64,000 bases of DNA from Grammothele lineata (taxonomy: Eukaryota > Basidiomycota > Agaricomycetes > Polyporales > Polyporaceae), in the NCBI GenBank assembly GCA_002150815.3, contig NDFF03000371.1:1-64000 (forward strand), given 5' to 3'. Numbering within the stretch: position 1 is the first letter of the stretch; the number at the start of each line of letters is the position of its first letter. Shown here piece by piece: positions 58,027 to 64,000 of the stretch. Below the pieces are notes generated by a model. It searched no databases. It was not told where the DNA came from and saw only the letters and a list, made by a program, of their open reading frames with translations. Both the position numbers and the translations under genes were made by a program.

Positions 58027-58751
58027 ATGCTTGCTAGCATCCGACAAGCTGTGGCTAGGGCAGCCTTCCGTCGAGCTGCTCCTATGAGGCCGGCCCGCGC
58101 GTTCACGACCGACAGTGCCTCTGCGACGCAAGCTGCTGTCCCCGCCCCGCCCTCCGTCTTCGCCAACACCCCCGCCGTCCCCTCCACATCTTCTTCCTTC
58201 ACCCTCGCGCCCTTGCCCGACGCACAACCCATCGTCCAAATCCCACCAGCCGAGGACCCACTCCTGCACCTCTTCGCCTCCCTCGTCATGCGCGACGGCA
58301 AACGTCAACGAGCGACCAAAGTCATCGCCCGCATGCTCACGCACGTGCACGCCTTCACCCAAGCCCCACCCCTGCCCATCGTGCGCGAGGCGGTCGTCGC
58401 GGCGGGCCCGCTCCTGCGCTGCCGCCAGTTCAAGCGCGCGGCGAAGCAGTTCGTGTTCCCGATGCCCCTCTCGGAGCGCCAGCGCGCGCGTCAGGCTATC
58501 GTGTGGATTTATGAGGCCGCGAAGAAGAAGGGAGGGATAAAGCTTGAGGAGAGGCTCGCGAGGGAGATCGTGGCGGTCGTTAAGGGTGACAGCCAGGCGC
58601 TGAAGAAAAAGGAGGAGGTGCATAAGCTCGCGGTGTTGCATAGGTACGTGGGGCGTGCTCTAGCGGAAGTGTATGCGTCGTCTGAGCGTGTCGTGTTTGC
58701 AGAGGCAACGTGCTCAAGCCGCCGAAGGTGCCCAAGTCGAACAGGGTTTAG
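58027..58751 (+). CDS. RSM7: Mitochondrial small-subunit ribosomal protein uS7m
   Basis: A component of the mitochondrial 30S-like subunit that binds the 3' major domain of small-subunit rRNA. Two exons (58027-58643, 58703-58751) give 221 residues. The N-terminus MLASIRQAVARAAFRRAA is Arg/Ala-rich without acids, a typical mitochondrial targeting peptide. The S7 core follows: DPLLHLFASLVMRDGKRQRA, VIARMLTHVHAF, PIVREAVVAAGPLLRCR, KQFVFPMPLSERQRARQAI and IYEAAKKKGGIKLEERLA. The second exon supplies the C-terminus RGNVLKPPKVPKSNRV. Length and motifs fit fungal Rsm7. It is convergent with the aldehyde dehydrogenase gene, 221 bases away. Confidence 0.92.
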
Positions 58752-58972
58752 GTCACCGGGGATTCTCTGTATACGCATACATCTCACATATAATCTGCAT
58801 CTTTTGCTCATACCGCCATCATACGGTATTACATGCCACAACAATCCGTAATGTGAGTAATCCCCACTGCCCTTGCTTAGGCGCATACATCGGGCCGCGC
58901 AACGCAAGCATGAGACGAAACATCGAGATTCAGGTAGTACAAGTACAGAAAGCCTCTAACTCCTTGCGCTCT

Positions 58973-61180
58973 TTATGCATCGGGAATGGCGAGATCCCAC
59001 ATAGCCCGTGACGCGTCGTACATCTCCTGGGTGTATGGGCGGTACCTCCCCTTCAAGAACTTCTCATCCCTGCCGCATTGCTCAGCAAGCTGATCAGGCT
59101 AGGACGACAAGGCATCCCACTTACTCGAGTGGAACGGTCATGCTGGAACGCTGATGCGTGAAAGTCTCGAAGGTGTACTTGCTGAACCACGACCCGTCTA
59201 CGCCAACGTGCGTAATGAGTACCCAAAGAGAACTGAGAGAGAAGGATACTCACATCCTGAGTCACCCTGTCCACTCAGTGGCAGTTCAGTCACTATGCGC
59301 ATGTCAGTTCATTCTTGTTTTTGCTCCGAGTGTTTCAAGACTGACCTCCGAGTTGAATGCACACGTCGTTTAGAATCAACGACCCGCTCCTCGTCTCACG
59401 AAGGACTGTCAATTCGTCAGCCTCGAATATATGGCACAACTACGCCGCACTCACATTGCTGCTTTGTGGTGTCTCGCTTGGTGAAGAGGTAATTCACAAG
59501 TGGGGTTGGTCTAGGTAACATCACTCTAATCATCAACCACCACAGAAACCGAATAAGCGCAAGCGGACGTACTTGGAGTTCATGATACGGATGGCGTCTT
59601 CGACGCTGTCGTACGCGAGAATCGGCAGGATTGGTCCGAAGATTTCGCTGCTCCGGAAAGTCAGCAACGACGCGCTTGAGTTCAACCTGAAGACACCCAC
59701 TCTTCCATCAATGCGTCGTCCTCCGGGACATCCATGACCAGCGTCGGCGCGATCCACCTATCCCCGTCGGCCTCCCCTCCAAACACGATCGTCCCCTTGG
59801 TGCGGCGCAGCACCTCGCGAACGCGCTGGCAATGCGCCGCGTTGACGATCCGTCCCACCTGTGCGACCCCCTCCGTCCGCCCGTCCTCCACCTCGAAGAA
59901 CTCCGCGTTGGCCCTCTTCACCGCCTCCACGAACCGCCCGACCTTCGCGCGCGGGACGAGCACGTAGTCCGGGGACACGCACACCTGCCCCGCGTTCGTC
60001 AACTTGCCGTGCCACAGCCTTCGCGCAACAGTGTCCATCTCCTCCCCGTCCCCGACGTCCCCTGCGACCACGACCGGATTCTTTCCACCCAACTCCAGCG
60101 TCAAGGGCGTCAACTTCCTCGCCGCAGCAACCGCGACCGCGCGCCCGACGCGCGTACTGCCCGTGAAGAACACATGGTCCCACCTCAGCCCATCCAGCGC
60201 GTGCGCGGTCTCCGCTGCCCCGCCCAGCGCGACGGCGACGGCGCTTGAGTCGAGGTAGCGCGGGACGAGCGCGGCGAGGAGCGCGGCGGAGGCGGGGGCG
60301 AGCTCGGAGGGCTTGAGGAGCGCGGTGCAGCCTGCGGCGAGCGCGCCCGCGAGCGGGGAGAGTAGGAGGACGAAGGGGAAGTTCCAGGGCCTGCGTGGGG
60401 AGGGTGGTGAGTGTGCGGAAGCTCTGGTATCGGGAGTTGACGGGACGCTGAGAATGGTTAAGCGGCGCAGGATTGGGGGCATCAACTCGGGGCGCGAAGG
60501 TTACCGCGCGGAGTGAGGGTGGCAGCACCTAAAGGATGGTTCGCGGCTAGCCGCGATAGGCGTGACGTGCCCTGCCGTCATACCGGTATCCTACAGACAC
60601 CATGGCCAAGAGAGGTCCTGAAAGACGATAGGCGCGAACGCCACCCCCGCCCCCACGTCGACGTCCACAGGCACCCCAGCGACGTCCAGGGACCAGCACC
60701 ATCGAGTTAAACCCAGAACACTCACGCAATGATCAGCACAACCCCCTTCGGCTCCCTATACACCGTCGCCCCCCACCCCTTGCACCACGCCTCCCTCTCG
60801 CTCGCGGGCGGGCGCGGCTCAGGGGCGGCCCAGCGCTCGAGCGCGTCCGCGGCCTTGAGCACGCTGCCCATGGTCAGCGTGAGCTCCATCGTGGCCGTCT
60901 CGACGCGCGGGCGGCCGAGGTCCGCGGCGAGCGCGCGCTCGAGCGCGGGGGCGTTGTCGCGCACGAGGTGGGCGAGCTGGAGGAGCTGGAAGCGGCGCCA
61001 GGCGAGCGGGCGGGTCGTGCCTGCGCGGAAGGTCGTGCTGAGGCGGGCGTGGATCTGGGGTCGGAGAAGGGAGAAGGGGTTAGCAGGGTGTACTTGGATG
61101 GTAGGGGATGAGAGGCCGACCTCGTCGATCTCGTCGTTGCTGCTGAACTTGGCGTTTGGTAGTGGGAGGTCGTGTGGCAT
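58973..61180 (-). CDS. Aldehyde dehydrogenase, class 3 (fatty aldehyde type)
   Basis: Oxidises aldehydes to acids with NAD(P)+; class 3 members commonly act on fatty aldehydes. The ATG at 61178-61180 (MPHDLPLPNAKF) lies about 50 bases downstream of a TATA box. Landmarks: RRFQLLQLAHLVRDN, ALAADLGRP, GVVLIIAPWNFPF (across an intron near 60393-60723), LLKPSELAPA, the NAD-binding FFTGSTRVGR, general base Glu in LELGGKNP, and catalytic Cys in NAGQVCVSPDYVL. EEEIFGPILPI spans an intron. The C-terminal exons read PTPLVNYLFTKRD, FEADELTVLRETRSGSL, LNDVCIQLG, LPLSGQGDSGYGSWFSKYTF, and end LKGRYRPYTQEMY...IPDA. About nine exons and roughly 540 residues, without breaks. The long helical N-terminal extension and the C-terminal tail suit ALDH3; no membrane anchor is evident. 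Confidence 0.9.
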
Positions 61181-62074
61181 GGTGATTTCTCTGGTGAATA
61201 GACCTGTACGGCCGACAGTCGAGGGCAGCTTTATATATGCAGTTGTGCGAGCCGCGTGGCCGCGGCTATCTACACACATTGTCAAGGTTCCCCGCCTCGC
61301 ACTATGCCGGCTGGCATCGAGTAGAGTGAGGACCTAATCAATCAACAGCAATGTAGTCTCGTTCCTGCCAGGCTAACTGGAGCCGCCCGCCCGTCACACC
61401 AGCGACTGCGTGAAGTGACTAAAGGAGACGTCTTGTGCGACGTCCTGTCCAGGCACACCACCAATTTCTCAAAGCAGAAAAAGTAGTATCAAACGTCATG
61501 CATCGCGTGTTTCGGACGACGAATCGGATCCACTCCGCTTCTCCGCTCCGGATGCGAGTAGTAGACCCGGAACTGGCAACGATGCGTCAATCTATCCCGT
61601 CGCTCCAGGCTTCGCGGGCAGTAGATTAGTGTCAATGAGGGCAAAGCTATTCGGTCAGTAATTAGACTACGATGGGAGCACGCCCGAGGAGTTGTTCTTG
61701 CGTCTCGATCGCAACTTCTTACGATACTACCTATTGAGGAAAGCCATCTTGCTTTCAGGACGCTGCTGCCAAATAGTCTCCGTCACTGTCAGGTCATGGG
61801 GATCAGAATAAGGACACTACCAGGCAGCATAGTCTGCTAAATTGCGATGGGTCCACCCACGTTCGTACCAAACCGAATTTTGGACCGAAGGCACATCTTA
61901 TCACGATAGATCACCCCTTCGATATGTAGATAGCATATAGAGCATCTATGGTCATGGTCACTCCTGCAGAGGTACGCTAAGTAGGTACCAAACACAACCT
62001 AGACCAAGCAATATAGTCTAGCCCAAAGGCTGAGAGCTTCCGTAAATCAATCACCAGTTAGACAACCATCCACC
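61181..62074. other. Intergenic region without recognised genes
   Basis: About 890 bases including the ALDH promoter at its left end. The rest is AT-richer, with only short frames, and should contain the 3' end of the RUS-family gene next to 62075. Confidence 0.4.
61230..61237 (-). promoter_or_regulatory. TATA box of aldehyde dehydrogenase gene
   Basis: On the minus strand the sequence reads TATATAAA, 50-57 bases upstream of the ATG at 61180. It is well placed for a short leader and supports this start over the in-frame upstream ATG. Confidence 0.55.
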
Positions 62075-64000
62075 TCAAACGTTCTTCTTATCCTCTTCGC
62101 CTTCTCCCGGATCTCCTACAGATATGGTCACAGGCGATCCAACAACGATGGCGCCTTCCGTGATTTTCCAACCCGCTCGTTCTGCCAAGTCAAGGAACCC
62201 TCCTTCCCGAAATGCGGCGGCGACCCTTATCCTCGCCCTCCAAACGACATCGAGCTGAGCCTCGAAAGTACCGGGGACGCCCTCCGCACTGGTGTGGCGC
62301 ACGACCTCGTGAGCGTGTGCCCACGCGCGAAGATGGTCTGTCGGGCCGTGTCCCTCCTTTAGCGCAACGACGACGGCTCCTTGCTCGGTGATCCAGAGGA
62401 CGTATTTGTCCTCAAAGAACACCGAGAAGAGGGCATCTATCTGGACGTCGGATAAGCCTTGCGCAACAGCGGCGAACGGGACACCGAGTGTGCAATGTGC
62501 GGCACGCGTCCCGTTGCCGGTGCGGATCCAGGCGGAGTCGACGAAGATACGCTCCATCCGAGACACTGCAGCGGGGCTCAGAACTTTGGTGCTGCTCGAA
62601 TGTGGCTTTGTTTGCTCTGAGAGGGTTTCAATTCTCCGCATCATAGGGAACCTGACAGGGTGTCCTTACCGTTTCCAAGAGATGCGGTATATGCCTCCCA
62701 CGCGATGCTCGCACGTTGACGGTTGAAGGTACGCATGCAGATCACGCGGACGGCCATGACATTCGCGGCAAGGTGAAAGGCGATAAGACCGAAAAGGACT
62801 GCGTACGTCGCCTGTGGGCTGTGAACATAGTGTACCACGACGGTGCCGACCTGCCAGCGCCGCCGCGTCCGCGAGTTAGCGGACCGAAATCGAGTAGCGG
62901 CGCGTCATGGGATCGAGAACGCACCAGCATTCCCAGGAGCGCGAGTACGGTCTCTTTGCTTCCATCTTTCGCGTTCAGGTCCCCGACGTCCCCCGGGCGC
63001 TGTCCCGCGCTCGCGAAGTGTACTGTCAGCGCCGCCTTGGAGCCGCCTGCGACGGCGCCGCAGAGCGCCCGGAACGCCCCGCTCAGGCAGAGAGCGACGA
63101 TGCGCAGAGGTGAGGTCGCCTCTTGACTCGGGACGACGAAGGGGTATGTCAAGGAGATCGAGAGAGTGGCGAGGTACGGTGAGAGGGTATCGAGGATGAT
63201 GGCGGTATCGTTAAGAACGTCAGCAAGGAGTCGGTATGTTTTTGCTTCGGGATACAGGGACGTTCTGAGGTAATAGCCCGCCACGATAGCTGTAAGGGGA
63301 CATGTTAAGTAGCGGATCTTGTATACGAGTCACTCGTAAATCGCTCACTCGTTAAGCGGCTAAATACGTCTTGGAGGACGGTGAGAAGGATCGCATTGGT
63401 TGCAGAGGCGGACGCATTCCCAACCCCATGAGCTGTAAATGAACTCAAGAATCAGTGGTGCCTTGATTTATGCGAGACTAGACGCTAACCCTGCAGTACG
63501 GCTCTCGAAGCAAAGAGGGAGGCCAAGGAGCTGCAAAAGGCCTGCAGCGCGTTCCAGATCTGATACCTGGCATGAAGCTTTATCAGACATATGCAGTTGA
63601 TGTCTCGGTCACATACCAGAGGTAATCTACACGATACTCGACAAGTCAGTGAATGCATTGGCCCATAGGGTTGGTTGAATGGTCCTGACCATCCGAAACC
63701 GTGGCTGGGTATCCTTCGGGGAGGAACACGTCGCTCAGAAATCGACGCCAGGTGCGAGCTGATGTCTGTTCCCATTGATAAGATGAGTCATACACGTCGG
63801 TTTCTTGAGATCCAGTACAACATGCCTTATTTGCCACGCCGCTGTTGGTTGAAGACTTGCCAGGCGTTTGGTGGTCGGTATGGTAGACCCCAATCACCCG
63901 CCCCGACCCGTCCTTCTCCCGGACGACGAAGGGTCGCAGCATTATTCTCTTCCTGTCGAGATGAGGCACGTACTGCGGACCCCAGAGAGCAGTCCCGCTG
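62075..64000 (-). CDS. RUS/DUF647 family membrane protein, 5' end outside the window
   Basis: Belongs to the ROOT UV-B SENSITIVE family (DUF647; plant RUS1/RUS2, human RUSF1), membrane proteins with poorly known biochemical role. The coding frame is already open at the window edge (ALWGPQYVPHLDRKR), and no ATG precedes it, so the start lies beyond 64000. Landmarks: FVVREKDGSGRVIGVYH, FLSDVFLPEGYPATVS, a 10-base micro-exon (63617-63626), YQIWNALQAFCSSLASLFAS, AGYYLRTSLYPEAKTYRLLA, LSGAFRALCGAVAGGSKAAL, NAKDGSKETVLALLGML, then, after an intron, TYAVLFGLIAFHLAANVMAV and FNRQRASIAWEAY. The hydrophilic C-terminal part (VSRMERIFVD to DKKNV) is family-typical. Splicing at about 62593-62645 is needed to pass a stop; otherwise intact. 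Confidence 0.85.

Noticed and set aside
62590..62650. Apparent stop separating two halves of the RUS-family gene
   Set aside because: A roughly 53-base GT-AG intron joins the halves in frame.
1..64000. CRISPR arrays, bacterial operons, ribosome binding sites
   Set aside because: No regularly spaced repeats were seen, and the intron-rich genes show this is eukaryotic nuclear DNA.

Overview
The window looks like nuclear DNA of a GC-rich, intron-dense filamentous basidiomycete (Agaricomycetes, perhaps a polypore; the lineage is inference). Almost every gene is split by short (about 45-65 bp) GT-AG introns. Genes are monocistronic and lie on both strands, and the proteins are typical fungal families with Ser/Pro-rich low-complexity parts. 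All exon structures here were joined by eye from reading frames and splice signals.

Layout. 0.8-3.2 kb: a TAP-like alpha/beta-hydrolase whose catalytic motifs are degenerate. 3.6-7.0 kb: a large Ser-rich membrane protein. 7.8-9.7 kb: an MFS transporter, convergent with a Pus9/Rib2-type tRNA pseudouridine synthase (9.8-12.1 kb, minus). 12.3 kb: tRNA-Ala(CGC). 14.1-16.5 kb: an unknown Ser/Pro-rich coiled-coil protein. 17.0-19.5 kb (minus): an ABCG half-transporter. 20.9-23.3 kb: a MOCOS-like class V aminotransferase without a MOSC domain.

23.3-37 kb is a gene-poor, rearranged accessory region. It has a possible DNA transposon with clustered GGTCA motifs, a broken Crinkler/RHS-type (CR) effector remnant, a second CR-type gene on the opposite strand that has lost its nuclease core, a short repeat present in inverted orientation at 28.4 and 36.2 kb, and a dispersed family of single-pass membrane proteins (29-31, 32-33.6, 36.5-37, 37.6-38.8 kb), partly intact and partly decayed.

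39.4-51.7 kb holds the most striking feature: three tandem, same-strand, apparently intact MOV10/SDE3-family SF1 RNA helicases, each with an N-terminal CCCH plus C2H2 zinc-finger module. Members of this family act in RNA silencing and transposon or virus restriction in plants and animals. The tandem expansion next to a transposon- and effector-rich region suggests, but does not prove, a diversifying RNA-defence locus.

52-64 kb returns to housekeeping genes: a NIPA-type magnesium transporter (minus) divergent from an aminopeptidase P, mitochondrial ribosomal protein uS7m, a class 3 aldehyde dehydrogenase (minus), and a RUS/DUF647 membrane protein (minus) that runs off the right edge.
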